Source of the DNA: Salinihabitans flavidus
Lineage (GTDB): Bacteria > Pseudomonadota > Alphaproteobacteria > Rhodobacterales > Rhodobacteraceae
Direction: 5' to 3'
Assembly (NCBI RefSeq): GCF_900110425.1
Contig: NZ_FODS01000031.1
Span: forward strand, 1 to 37,248
Length of the DNA: 37,248 bases
Shown piece by piece: positions 14,519-22,666 of this stretch; the stretch's first letter is position 1, and the number at the start of each line of letters is the position of its first letter. A program made the position numbers and the translations under genes. Below the pieces are notes generated by a model, which had not been told where the DNA came from, made no database searches, and saw only the letters and a list, made by a program, of their open reading frames with translations.

Positions 14519-15531
14519 CACTCGGCGCCTTGGTCCTTAATCTCGGCGCGCAGCTTGGAAAGGACCGCGGCGGGATTTTCTAGTCCTGCTTCCTTGGCGC
14601 GAGTTATCCAGGCCTCGTCAAGTCCATCCGTCGCCGCCTGCACGGCCTCGAGCACATCGCCCTCCATGACCGTGACGCTGTCGGAGCCGAATGCCTCGAT
14701 TGCGACCTTGTCAGCCCCGTCCCAGGCCGATCCGATCAGACCCGAAAGATGCTCGCCCGAAACCGACATCAGAGCTTCGCGTTCGCTGTCAGTCAGGCTG
14801 TCCAGCACTGAAGAGTTTATGATGATCGCCATGCTGGAGCCGTAGAGGTTGTCCGGATAGTGGTAATGGTAAGTCACCAGATCTCCGAGATTGAACGATT
14901 TGATCGTCTCAATCGAGAACATCACCCCATCTGCAACCCCCTGCGACAGCATCTCTTGCGCTTTGGTGACCGGAGCGGCTACAGTGACGAACCCCAACCC
15001 CTCGGCAATGGCGGCCTGAACGCCGCCGCCGGTGCGGATCTTCAGGCCTTCGAACTGATCACCCGAGGTGATGGGATTGGACGTATGAATCATCCCCGGC
15101 CCGTGGGTGAAGAGCGCGATGGGAGTGACGCCCCGATGTTCGCGCATCCCGACCTCTTCGGTGTATACTTTCCAGTAGGCGCGCGATGCCTGCTCGGCAT
15201 TGCCACCATTTCCGGGTAATTCGATCATGTCGGTAAAGACGAAACGCCCGGTGGTGTAGCCATGCGTCATCCAAGCCAAATCGGTGATGCCGCTGCGGAC
15301 CCGATCCATTAAATCGCGGGGGTCTACCGGCGGATAGGTGATATTGATCTTCAATTCGCCATCGCTGGCCTCTTCGACCTGCTTAGCCCAAATGTCGAGG
15401 CCGGCGGCGTTCACCGCATGTTTGGGCCCTGCATAGGTTTCGAGCGTCAGCACCCGTTCGGCCCAGGCCGTGCTAGCCAAAAGCGACGTTGCCAGCGTCA
15501 CGGCGGAAAGTCTTGCAAAGCTCAGTGTCAT
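14518..15531 (-). CDS. dctP: TRAP transporter periplasmic solute-binding protein (DctP type)
   Basis: The 337-residue protein has a Sec signal peptide (MTLSFARLSAVTLATSLLASTAWA, cleavage near residue 24). The mature part shows family landmarks: VRSGITDLAWMTHGYTTGRF, LFTHGPGMIHTSNP, FEGLKIRTGGGVQAAIAEGLG with the conserved substrate-carboxylate Arg, and SQGVADGVMFSIETIKSF. TRAP binding proteins usually take organic acids through the Arg of the LKIRTGG motif, so the cargo substrate or an intermediate probably has a carboxylate. GGGAGAC lies just upstream of ATG 15531, inside the end of the molybdenum hydroxylase gene (ATGA overlap). Confidence 0.93.
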   Translation of the reverse strand: MTLSFARLSAVTLATSLLASTAWAERVLTLETYAGPKHAVNAAGLDIWAKQVEEASDGELKINITYPPVDPRDLMDRVRSGITDLAWMTHGYTTGRFVFTDMIELPGNGGNAEQASRAYWKVYTEEVGMREHRGVTPIALFTHGPGMIHTSNPITSGDQFEGLKIRTGGGVQAAIAEGLGFVTVAAPVTKAQEMLSQGVADGVMFSIETIKSFNLGDLVTYHYHYPDNLYGSSMAIIINSSVLDSLTDSEREALMSVSGEHLSGLIGSAWDGADKVAIEAFGSDSVTVMEGDVLEAVQAATDGLDEAWITRAKEAGLENPAAVLSKLRAEIKDQGAE

Positions 15532-18500
15532 TTTCGTCTCCCTGGTGTGGTTGATTTTTGATTACGTTCAATTGGTTCTGCTGTCGGGATGGTGTCGAGC
15601 GCCTCTCTTAGGACGCGCTTGAGAAGCCCGGCGCCGGCGGCGAGCTTCCATTCGTTATCGCGCAGCGGGTGCGCGCGGGCGATCCACGCCTCGGCGGCGG
15701 CGGCCAGGCTGGCCTCCGAAGGCACTCGGCCAAGCAGACGGGTCTCGGAGGGTTCTGACCGCCAAGGGGTTGCCGCGACTCCGCCCAAGACGATACGCGT
15801 GTTGCGCACCCGCCCCTCTGCGTCGAGCCGCAGCCGTACCGCCGCCGAAACGATGGCGAAACCGTCCGAGCTGAGCGAGAGTTTTCCAAAGGCGGCCCGG
15901 TCTGTTCGCGCCTCGGCCGGTATCCGCAGCTCGGTCACGATCTCATTCCGTCGCAGCGCGGTTTCTCCAGGTCCTACATGAAAGGCTGCGGCGGAAAGAA
16001 CGCGCTGGCCATTCGGTCCGCGGAGAACAATCTCGGCATCCATCGCGATCAGCATGGTAGCAAGATCGGACGGCGTCACCGACTGGCAACGTCCCGCATC
16101 CATAACCGCGTGAAAATACCGGTGATCACCGGTCACTGCAAAACAGGGTCGACCGGCCCCACCGCGCTTGAAACAATCCATCCCGCTACGCAGGAATGAG
16201 CACCGGTTCTGTTGGCACAAGTTTCCGGCCATCGTTGCCATGTTGCGGATTTGGGGCGTGGCGATCGCACGTAACGTCGCCGCGAGCGCCCGGTCGCCGG
16301 GAAAGGCCGAGCCAGAAAGCTGAGATTCGGCCGAGGCCAACGTCACGATGGCGCCAATTATCAACATTCCGTTGTGGTCTTTGATCCCGTGCATGTCCGT
16401 GCAGCCTGCAAGGTGGACAAGATGCTCGGGCGCGGCAAGACCTTGCGCTCGGGAGGGCAAGAGATCCGTTCCGCCCCCCAGAGGGGCGGCCCCTGGTTTT
16501 GTGAGCAATGCAAGCGCCGCCTCGGTCTCTTCGGGACGTTCGATTGACAAAATCGCTGGCGCGGCAGCCCTCGCCCGGGATGGCCCATACCGATCGACGG
16601 CTGCAAAGAGCCCATGCGAATAGGCCCGTCGCACGACCTCGGTCCACCAGCGCGTCGGGCGGCGCCAGAGCGGTCCGGGGCGCGTGTGAGGCGGATTGGC
16701 AAGCGCTCCGAGCACCTTGTCGGGCGTCATGGGAAGATCGCGTAACCGCGCGCCGGTGGCGTGAGCCACGGCATTGGCCACGGCGGCGGCAACGGGCATC
16801 AGCGCCACTTCCGAGATCGACTTCGCACCCATCGGGCCAGCCGGGTCAGGCGCGCCCACGAACACCACCTCAACGGGCGGCACATCATCGGCGCGCGGCA
16901 TCGCATAATCCACGAAGCCGGTGACATGCTGTCGCCCATCCTGCCACAGCAATTGCTCGCCTAGTGCCATACCAAGACCCATCGCCACGCCGCCTACAAC
17001 CTGTCCTTCGGCCCCAACCGGATTTATAATTGTACCGGCGTCATGCACGGCAACCACCCTGAGCACCCGCACCGCGCCGGTGGAACGATTCACCTCAACC
17101 TCGACACCGTGCGCGGCAAAGGCATAGGCCGGGGATAGATGCCCATGCCCGCTGTCAGTATGAGTCATAGGTACCGGCTCGATGGCCACCGCAGTCTCAC
17201 GTTCTATCCGCAGGGTGCCTCCTTGAGCAAGCGGATGGGCCGACGCAACTTCGCCCAATGGAATGTTGCGTACACCTGCGTGGGCAACCCCGCCGGACAG
17301 CACCACATCCTGCTCCGCGCAACCTGCCATGACCGCCGCCTGCGTTCGCAATTCTGCGGCGATTTCGCGCGATGCCGCCAGAATGGCCCCGCCCGTCACC
17401 ATCGTTGCGCGGCTTGATCCGGCGCCGGGATCGAAGGGTGTGGTCGCGGTATCCATCGCCTGTAACTCAATTTCTTCAGGATCGATTCCCAGCTCTGCTG
17501 CGCAAAGTTGAAGGATCACGGCATATTCCCCGGTCCCTGGATCGGCACAGCCCGAGGCTAGGACGATGCCGCCGTTCTGGCCGATCTCGATCACCGCCCC
17601 AGCCTTGCTTGTGGCCGGTGTGACAATAGCTCCGGAGACATGCATGGCCAGTGCGACGCCCACGCCCCGCACAATGTCGCTGTCGGGATCGGGCGGAGAA
17701 GCGCGGGCATTATCCCAGTCCAGTCTGCGGCGGAGTTCGGTCAGGCACTCTGCGGCGGCGGTGGTGCCAATCTTCCAACCGGTGATGGTCTCTTCGCCGG
17801 GGGCCAGCAGATTGCGCTCGCGCAGATCGATCGGATCGAGGCCTAGGTCCGCCGCGATTTCGTCCATCTGGCTTTCTATTGCAAAGGTTGCCTGCGGCCC
17901 GCCCGCACCTCGGAATGCGCCTCCGGGTCGCAGATTGGTGTAAACCGATCGCCCGTCGACCTGTGCCCCGGCAAGGCGGTAGTGCGACGCCAGCAGGATT
18001 GAACAATAGTTCATTTGGTTAGAGCCGCCGTGAATGAACGCCCCGTTGTCAACTGTCACGAGCCCGTCGCGGAACAGGATCTGACCGTCCTCCGTGTAAT
18101 GGCTTATCATGTCGACTCGGGTTTCGTGTTGACGTTTGGCAAAGGCGAATTCCTCAGCACGGTTCAGCCGAATTGCCACGGGGCGGTCGGTTTTCATCGA
18201 CAGGTGCGCTGCAAGAACCTCGATATCCCCTGCCTTGACCCTCGATCCGAAATCGCCTCCCACACCCGAACGGTGCAACCGCACCTGATCAGGCGTAAGG
18301 CCGAGCATCTGGGCGACTTCAGCGGCCACGTTGCGCGGCGACTGGGTGGGCGTCCACAGATTGAGTATGTCATGTTCCGCATCCCAATGTGCCAGCGCCG
18401 AATGCGGTTCCATGCAGGCGTGATGTTGCGGCCCGCACCCATAGGTCGCACGTGTTCGGCGCGTGGCAGAGCTGGGTCTGGATGGATCGCCAAAGCTGCG

Positions 18501-18956
18501 CGAGGCCCGCGTGGCCACGTTGTTCGGCGCACGCTTTGGATGAACGGCGGGCGCGCCGCGGGCCAATGCCTGCACGACCGATGTCACATGCGGGACGGGT
18601 TCCCATTCTACGCGGATTAGGGCCAAGGCCGCTAATGCCTGCGCTTTGGTTTCCGCAGCCAGCGCGGCCACCTCCTGTCCCGCCCAGACCGCGCGCTCGA
18701 TTGCCATGGCCGGTCGGTCGCATTGACCGTAATCGATATAGCTGCGATCCGGCAGATCCGCCCCCGCCAATACGGCTACGACACCGGGGGCCGCGCGTGC
18801 CGCGCTAAGATCGAGCTGGACAATTCGGGCCGCGGGATAGGGACAGCGCAGAACCTCTCCGACAAGCAATCCCTCGGGTGCGATGTCACGGGCATAGTCC
18901 AGCTGACCGGTTGTACGCGCTTCCCATTCGGGGTGCCGAATACGGGTGAAGGTCAT
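15528..18956 (-). CDS. Molybdenum hydroxylase large subunit fused to FAD-binding subunit
   Basis: The 1142-residue protein belongs to the xanthine dehydrogenase family. Residues about 1-760 are the molybdopterin domains, with PQHHACMEPHSA near 179, GVGGDFGSR near 237, GGAFRGAGGPQ near 352 and the catalytic Glu in GAKSISEVALMP near 714. After a linker, residues about 800-1120 form the FAD domain (PLGGGTDLLP, TPQIRNMATMAGNL, FGKLSLSSDGFA). The FAD part also has the Cys pattern NLCQQNRCSFLRSGMDC...PCF...GRCQS, as in flavin subunits with an extra [4Fe-4S] cluster (PaoB/YagS, 4-hydroxybenzoyl-CoA reductase). It should hydroxylate a heteroaromatic C-H or aldehyde using water. Mo-then-FAD fusion is unusual. 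A short stretch near residues 156-169 looks frame-shifted and restored. ATG 18956 overlaps the [2Fe-2S] gene by ATGA. Confidence 0.9.
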   Translation of the reverse strand: MTFTRIRHPEWEARTTGQLDYARDIAPEGLLVGEVLRCPYPAARIVQLDLSAARAAPGVVAVLAGADLPDRSYIDYGQCDRPAMAIERAVWAGQEVAALAAETKAQALAALALIRVEWEPVPHVTSVVQALARGAPAVHPKRAPNNVATRASRSFGDPSRPSSATRRTRATYGCGPQHHACMEPHSALAHWDAEHDILNLWTPTQSPRNVAAEVAQMLGLTPDQVRLHRSGVGGDFGSRVKAGDIEVLAAHLSMKTDRPVAIRLNRAEEFAFAKRQHETRVDMISHYTEDGQILFRDGLVTVDNGAFIHGGSNQMNYCSILLASHYRLAGAQVDGRSVYTNLRPGGAFRGAGGPQATFAIESQMDEIAADLGLDPIDLRERNLLAPGEETITGWKIGTTAAAECLTELRRRLDWDNARASPPDPDSDIVRGVGVALAMHVSGAIVTPATSKAGAVIEIGQNGGIVLASGCADPGTGEYAVILQLCAAELGIDPEEIELQAMDTATTPFDPGAGSSRATMVTGGAILAASREIAAELRTQAAVMAGCAEQDVVLSGGVAHAGVRNIPLGEVASAHPLAQGGTLRIERETAVAIEPVPMTHTDSGHGHLSPAYAFAAHGVEVEVNRSTGAVRVLRVVAVHDAGTIINPVGAEGQVVGGVAMGLGMALGEQLLWQDGRQHVTGFVDYAMPRADDVPPVEVVFVGAPDPAGPMGAKSISEVALMPVAAAVANAVAHATGARLRDLPMTPDKVLGALANPPHTRPGPLWRRPTRWWTEVVRRAYSHGLFAAVDRYGPSRARAAAPAILSIERPEETEAALALLTKPGAAPLGGGTDLLPSRAQGLAAPEHLVHLAGCTDMHGIKDHNGMLIIGAIVTLASAESQLSGSAFPGDRALAATLRAIATPQIRNMATMAGNLCQQNRCSFLRSGMDCFKRGGAGRPCFAVTGDHRYFHAVMDAGRCQSVTPSDLATMLIAMDAEIVLRGPNGQRVLSAAAFHVGPGETALRRNEIVTELRIPAEARTDRAAFGKLSLSSDGFAIVSAAVRLRLDAEGRVRNTRIVLGGVAATPWRSEPSETRLLGRVPSEASLAAAAEAWIARAHPLRDNEWKLAAGAGLLKRVLREALDTIPTAEPIERNQKSTTPGRRK

Positions 18957-19402
18957 GCCCGGTCCACCCTGCGCAAAGCCGCTAGGATTGCCCTGTAGCC
19001 AGTGCATCGGCACAGGTTGCCCGCCATCTCTTTGGCCAAGACAGCGTCGTCTGCCGGCAAGCCCGCGCGCAACAACACCATCGCCTGTACAATCACGCCC
19101 GCCGTGCAATACCCGCACTGGAACCCGCCAAGATCGGCCATCGCCTCGCGGAAGGGCAATGACTCTGTAACCAGTCCCTCGATGGTTTCCACTGGCTCCG
19201 TGACAACCGCCGCCAGCGTGACACAGGATAGCACGGAACGCCCGCCGACAAGCACCGTGCAGGCGCCACATTCTCCCCGCCCACAGGCCTCCTTTGTGCC
19301 AGTAAGGCCAAGCTCGTCGCGCAATATGTTTAGCAGCATGGCCCCCGGCGCGGCATTTATCTCCCGCGCCCTACCGTTGACTGTGATGGCGAGCGGTTCC
19401 AT
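18953..19402 (-). CDS. [2Fe-2S] subunit of the molybdenum hydroxylase
   Basis: The 149-residue product has a plant-type ferredoxin domain (C40, C45, C48, C60 in CGRGECGACTVL...LSC). A helical domain follows with the second cluster (FQCGYCTAG, C95/C98, and NLCRCTGY, C130/C132). It passes electrons from the Mo centre to FAD. ATG 19402 begins one base after the amidohydrolase stop. An in-frame ATG at 19423 would overlap that gene; neither has a strong ribosome site. It is followed by the Mo-FAD subunit with an ATGA overlap. No twin-arginine signal is present, so the enzyme is cytoplasmic. Confidence 0.93.
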   Translation of the reverse strand: MEPLAITVNGRAREINAAPGAMLLNILRDELGLTGTKEACGRGECGACTVLVGGRSVLSCVTLAAVVTEPVETIEGLVTESLPFREAMADLGGFQCGYCTAGVIVQAMVLLRAGLPADDAVLAKEMAGNLCRCTGYRAILAALRRVDRA

Positions 19403-19403
19403 G

Positions 19404-21098
19404 TCAGGCTGGATGACGATCATGAACAAGCTCGCCGCCGACATACGTCTGCAGGACTTGGATGTTTTTCAACTCGTCATCGGAACAGGTCAGGATGTCA
19501 CGGTCCAGAACGACCAAATCCGCGTATTTGCCCGATTCGATGGAGCCTAGAATGTTTTCCTGAAAGCGCGACCAGGCATTGTTTATGGTAAACATGCGGA
19601 GCATTTCCTCGCGCGTGGCATGCTGGCCGGGCAGAAGCACGCCCGCTAGCGTCTGGCCGGTTGTTGCCGAATACTGACACAAAAAGGGTTGTTCGAGATC
19701 ATATACCACCGCAGGATTGTCTGTTCCGCCGGTGACCATGACGCCCGCATCCAACCAGTCGCGCAGGGGCATTCCCCAATCGCGCACCGTGCGTTTCCAT
19801 GGATCAGTTTCCGACAACTTGGCGATACGTACTTGCTCCATGACTTCATTCATCCGAAGCGAGCGGGCAGAAGCATACCATGCCAGAAGCGGGTTTGCAC
19901 CAAACACGATTCCGAGTTTTCTTGCGCGCTCTACATGGTCAGGCTTGAACAGGCCAAAACCGTGTTCAAAGCTGAAACGGCGACCGTCTATCGGCAAGTC
20001 AGCATCGGCCTCTTCCAAAGCTGACAGCACAACCTCAGCCGGTTCCTCGCCGCCGCCTGTGTTGACGTGAATCGCCATGTTCCAGCCGCGTTTGTTGAGA
20101 TCGAGAATTATCTTGCGCAGCTTTTCCTTTGAAAAAGCCCACCAGCCATCGTTCACGACAACGAGCTTAATCCCGGCGATGCGTAGCATCGGGCTTCCGA
20201 TGTGCTGCTTCGGGCCGAAATAAGTTTCAATCGCATTGCCGATCTCGTCCTCGTTCATGTAGCGCATTGGCAGCCCTAGAATGATATCCATTCGGGTCTT
20301 AAGAATACCGCGGCGGTCAGCTTCGATAAAGGCTTCCAATTCATCGATCGAGCTGCCCATCTCCCGGACGCCGACAATGCCGCAGGCGTGGTAGATCGCC
20401 TGCTGGGCGGTAATGGCTTCGATCTGGGCCTCTCGGTCGAAATAGAGAAAATCCCATTGTTTCTTGGGCAGACCCTCGTGCCGCCACCAAGCCATGCGGG
20501 CCATGTCGGCGCCGCCGGCAATCAGATGGCCTGTGGGTTCTCCATCCGCATCCTTATCGACCCAGCCTTCGGGCTCTTCGGGTTGACGGGTCTGGGAATG
20601 GATTCCGGCCAGCTCCAGCGCGAGGCTGTTGCAGATTACGTTCTTGCCGGACTGAAAGATATAGACCGGGTGATCCGGTGCGACCTTGTCTAGATCCTTG
20701 CGATTGGGAAACCGCCCTTCTTTAAGTGCCCCGCGATACATGCAGGACGTCCCGATCCACTGGCCTTTCGGTGTCACTGCTACACGCTCTGCAATCTCCG
20801 CGAGGATGTCGTCGATCGAGGGCAGCGTGGCGATGTTAACCTTGGGGCCGCCTGCGGTATCCAAACCAGCCAGCAGCATGTGGACATGATTGTCGAACTG
20901 CCCGGGTACAACACATCGGCCTTCCAAATCAGTGATTTGGGTGCGCTCGCCCGCGAGATTCATAACCTCGTCGGCATTTCCCACAGCCACGATCTTTCCA
21001 TCAAACACGGCAAGGGCTTCCGCGATGGAAAAGCCACTGTCGACGGTGACAATTCGGCCATTAGTCAGGATCATGTCGGGACTGAATTGCAGGGTCAT
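19404..21098 (-). CDS. YtcJ-like metal-dependent amidohydrolase (Amidohydro_3)
   Basis: The 564-residue product begins with the composite-domain start MILTNGRIVTVDSGFSIAEALAV. It then has VVPGQFDNHVHM, where the HxH pair binds metal, an MAIHVNTGGG strand, RFSFEHGFGLFKPDHVERARKLGI, and VMVTGGTDNPAV near the C-terminal Asp. This is the layout of large COG1574 amidohydrolases, which act on amide, imide or N-acyl bonds of cyclic or linear substrates. ATG 21098 has AAAGGAAA upstream. It lies between cobW and the molybdenum hydroxylase genes. The exact reaction is unknown; hydrolysis of the hydroxylated heterocycle or of a side-chain amide would fit. Confidence 0.88.
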   Translation of the reverse strand: MTLQFSPDMILTNGRIVTVDSGFSIAEALAVFDGKIVAVGNADEVMNLAGERTQITDLEGRCVVPGQFDNHVHMLLAGLDTAGGPKVNIATLPSIDDILAEIAERVAVTPKGQWIGTSCMYRGALKEGRFPNRKDLDKVAPDHPVYIFQSGKNVICNSLALELAGIHSQTRQPEEPEGWVDKDADGEPTGHLIAGGADMARMAWWRHEGLPKKQWDFLYFDREAQIEAITAQQAIYHACGIVGVREMGSSIDELEAFIEADRRGILKTRMDIILGLPMRYMNEDEIGNAIETYFGPKQHIGSPMLRIAGIKLVVVNDGWWAFSKEKLRKIILDLNKRGWNMAIHVNTGGGEEPAEVVLSALEEADADLPIDGRRFSFEHGFGLFKPDHVERARKLGIVFGANPLLAWYASARSLRMNEVMEQVRIAKLSETDPWKRTVRDWGMPLRDWLDAGVMVTGGTDNPAVVYDLEQPFLCQYSATTGQTLAGVLLPGQHATREEMLRMFTINNAWSRFQENILGSIESGKYADLVVLDRDILTCSDDELKNIQVLQTYVGGELVHDRHPA

Positions 21099-21114
21099 TG
21101 GGTTTCCTTTCAGG

Positions 21115-22011
21115 TTATTCGCGACAGGCATCAAGACCGGCCTGGAGCTTGGCCCGGTCAAGGTTCTGACCGATCACAATGAGACGATCGACGGCGTTCG
21201 AAGATTCTGCCGGAGAAAGCCAGTACCGCGTTCCCACTGCACTTACCGTCACTCGGTTTCGGTGGGGGGTGACGCGGACAAAACCTTTGGTGCGAAACAC
21301 GTCACAGGGCAGGGCGCCCAGCCACTTCTCGAGCCGCTTCGGGTCAAACGGCAGGGAAGCATCGAGCACAGTGCTCTCGAAATTGTCGTGTCCATGCTTA
21401 GTTTCCGTAGGCAGAGGTTTTTCGCTGGTCCGCGCTCCAATCAGGACTGATAGGGGCACATCGCCAGAAATGCAGGGTAGAACGCGGGCTGACGGATTTA
21501 GAACGCGGATTCCGCGTTCGATCAGACCGGGAATGTCTAGCTCGACAAGGTCCGTCTTGTTTACAAGCAGGATATCTGCTGCCGTGATTTGCTGGAATGC
21601 CGCCTCGGCGCTGTCAAGATTTCGGTCGAAATTCTCTGCGTCGACCACGGTGATCACGCCATCAACCTGTACGGCCTCGACCAAGCTGGAATGGGCGAGT
21701 TCCGACAAGACCGGAAAGGGATCAGCAAGCCCGCTGGTTTCAATCAGGATTGCATCTGGGGGGGGGGCGACCTGAAGGACCGCATGGATCGCTACCAACA
21801 ATTGCCCGCGCGTGGCACAACACAGGCAACCATTCGCCAGCTCCACCACCCCGCCCTGCGCCCCCTCGACAAGAGTACCGTCGATGCCCACTTCGCCAAA
21901 TTCATTCACGATCACGGCCATTCGACTGCCGTGACTTTCTGACAGGACCCTGTTGAGAAGCGTCGTCTTGCCGGCGCCAAGGAAGCCGGTCAGCAGGGTG
22001 AGGGGAATCAT
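21115..22011 (-). CDS. CobW/COG0523-type GTPase, putative metallochaperone
   Basis: The 298-residue P-loop GTPase has GFLGAGKTT at residues 9-17, the family metal-binding GCLCC (62-65), LIETSGLADP, and VNKTDL for guanine recognition. A C-terminal CobW domain follows (FRTKGFVRV). Members deliver Zn, Co or Fe to client enzymes, and the client is often a neighbour. Here the metal-dependent amidohydrolase is directly downstream, which suggests metal delivery to it. ATG 22011 overlaps the marR stop (ATGA); a GTG at 22020 is less likely. About 85 His/Asp/Glu residues were not examined individually. Confidence 0.88.
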   Translation of the reverse strand: MIPLTLLTGFLGAGKTTLLNRVLSESHGSRMAVIVNEFGEVGIDGTLVEGAQGGVVELANGCLCCATRGQLLVAIHAVLQVAPPPDAILIETSGLADPFPVLSELAHSSLVEAVQVDGVITVVDAENFDRNLDSAEAAFQQITAADILLVNKTDLVELDIPGLIERGIRVLNPSARVLPCISGDVPLSVLIGARTSEKPLPTETKHGHDNFESTVLDASLPFDPKRLEKWLGALPCDVFRTKGFVRVTPHRNRVTVSAVGTRYWLSPAESSNAVDRLIVIGQNLDRAKLQAGLDACRE

Positions 22012-22502
22012 CTGGCGCACCCTGCCTTGCGGTGCTCTTCGCGTGTTTCGTCAAACAAGGAGTCGAAATTGGGCCGCCACGTGATGAGCTTTTCAAGGCA
22101 GGCATCGAAAGTGGCCCGCTCGTCTTGGTCCAGCACGGATAGTAGATCTTCGTTCATCATGTTGCCGATCCGCTTCGCACACTCCACCACGGCCAGTCCT
22201 GCATCGGTCAGAGAAACGCGCGTCTGGCGCGCATCCAGATCGCAGATGCGCCGTGTCAGCATCCCGGCCTTCGACAGCTCTCCGATAAGCCTCGACACCA
22301 GCGTCCGTTCGTAGAATGTAGCATCGATCACTTCGGACACCGTCGCATCAGGTGTTTCCGCTAGAATGCGCATGACCCGCAACTGCCGGATGTCAAATCC
22401 GAATTTGTGACGGTACACAGCGTCGGCAGCACTCTGGGCGACGCGCGAAACCAGTTCGAGACGGTAGGAAACATAGGTGTCCAGAAGCGGTCGCTGTACC
22501 AT
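22008..22502 (-). CDS. MarR-family transcriptional regulator
   Basis: The 164-residue protein has a winged helix: FGFDIRQLRVMRILAETPDATVSEVIDATFYERTLVSRLIGELSKAGMLTRR, then DARQTRVSLTDAGLAVVECAKR for the wing. ATG 22502 has an AAGGAAGG site about 8 bases upstream. MarR proteins usually repress divergent promoters until a small aromatic or acid ligand binds. It heads the eight-gene operon down to dctM and faces the M20 gene across 164 bp containing inverted TATGTGCA motifs. Confidence 0.9.
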   Translation of the reverse strand: MVQRPLLDTYVSYRLELVSRVAQSAADAVYRHKFGFDIRQLRVMRILAETPDATVSEVIDATFYERTLVSRLIGELSKAGMLTRRICDLDARQTRVSLTDAGLAVVECAKRIGNMMNEDLLSVLDQDERATFDACLEKLITWRPNFDSLFDETREEHRKAGCAR

Positions 22503-22666
22503 TCTAGTGCCTTCCTTTCCCATCGAAGTCAGATGGGCCGGTTCCACATCCACGGGCAAAAATATGTGCACTTTACACATTGTTCATTTAGCTTATATTG
22601 AAATATGCACATACAGATTCCCAAAGTCAAGCGGCATGGCAAGCCGACGGATAGATCGGAGAGAAA
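22503..22666. promoter_or_regulatory. Divergent promoter region with probable MarR operators
   Basis: An AT-rich core (about 22560-22615) holds TATGTGCA at 22563-22570 and its complement TGCACATA at 22606-22613. The dyad ATGTG / CACAT (22564-22568 and 22576-22580) lies in the same core. Such dyads between a marR gene and a divergent enzyme gene are typical operators. The -35 and -10 boxes could not be set with confidence. Confidence 0.6.
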
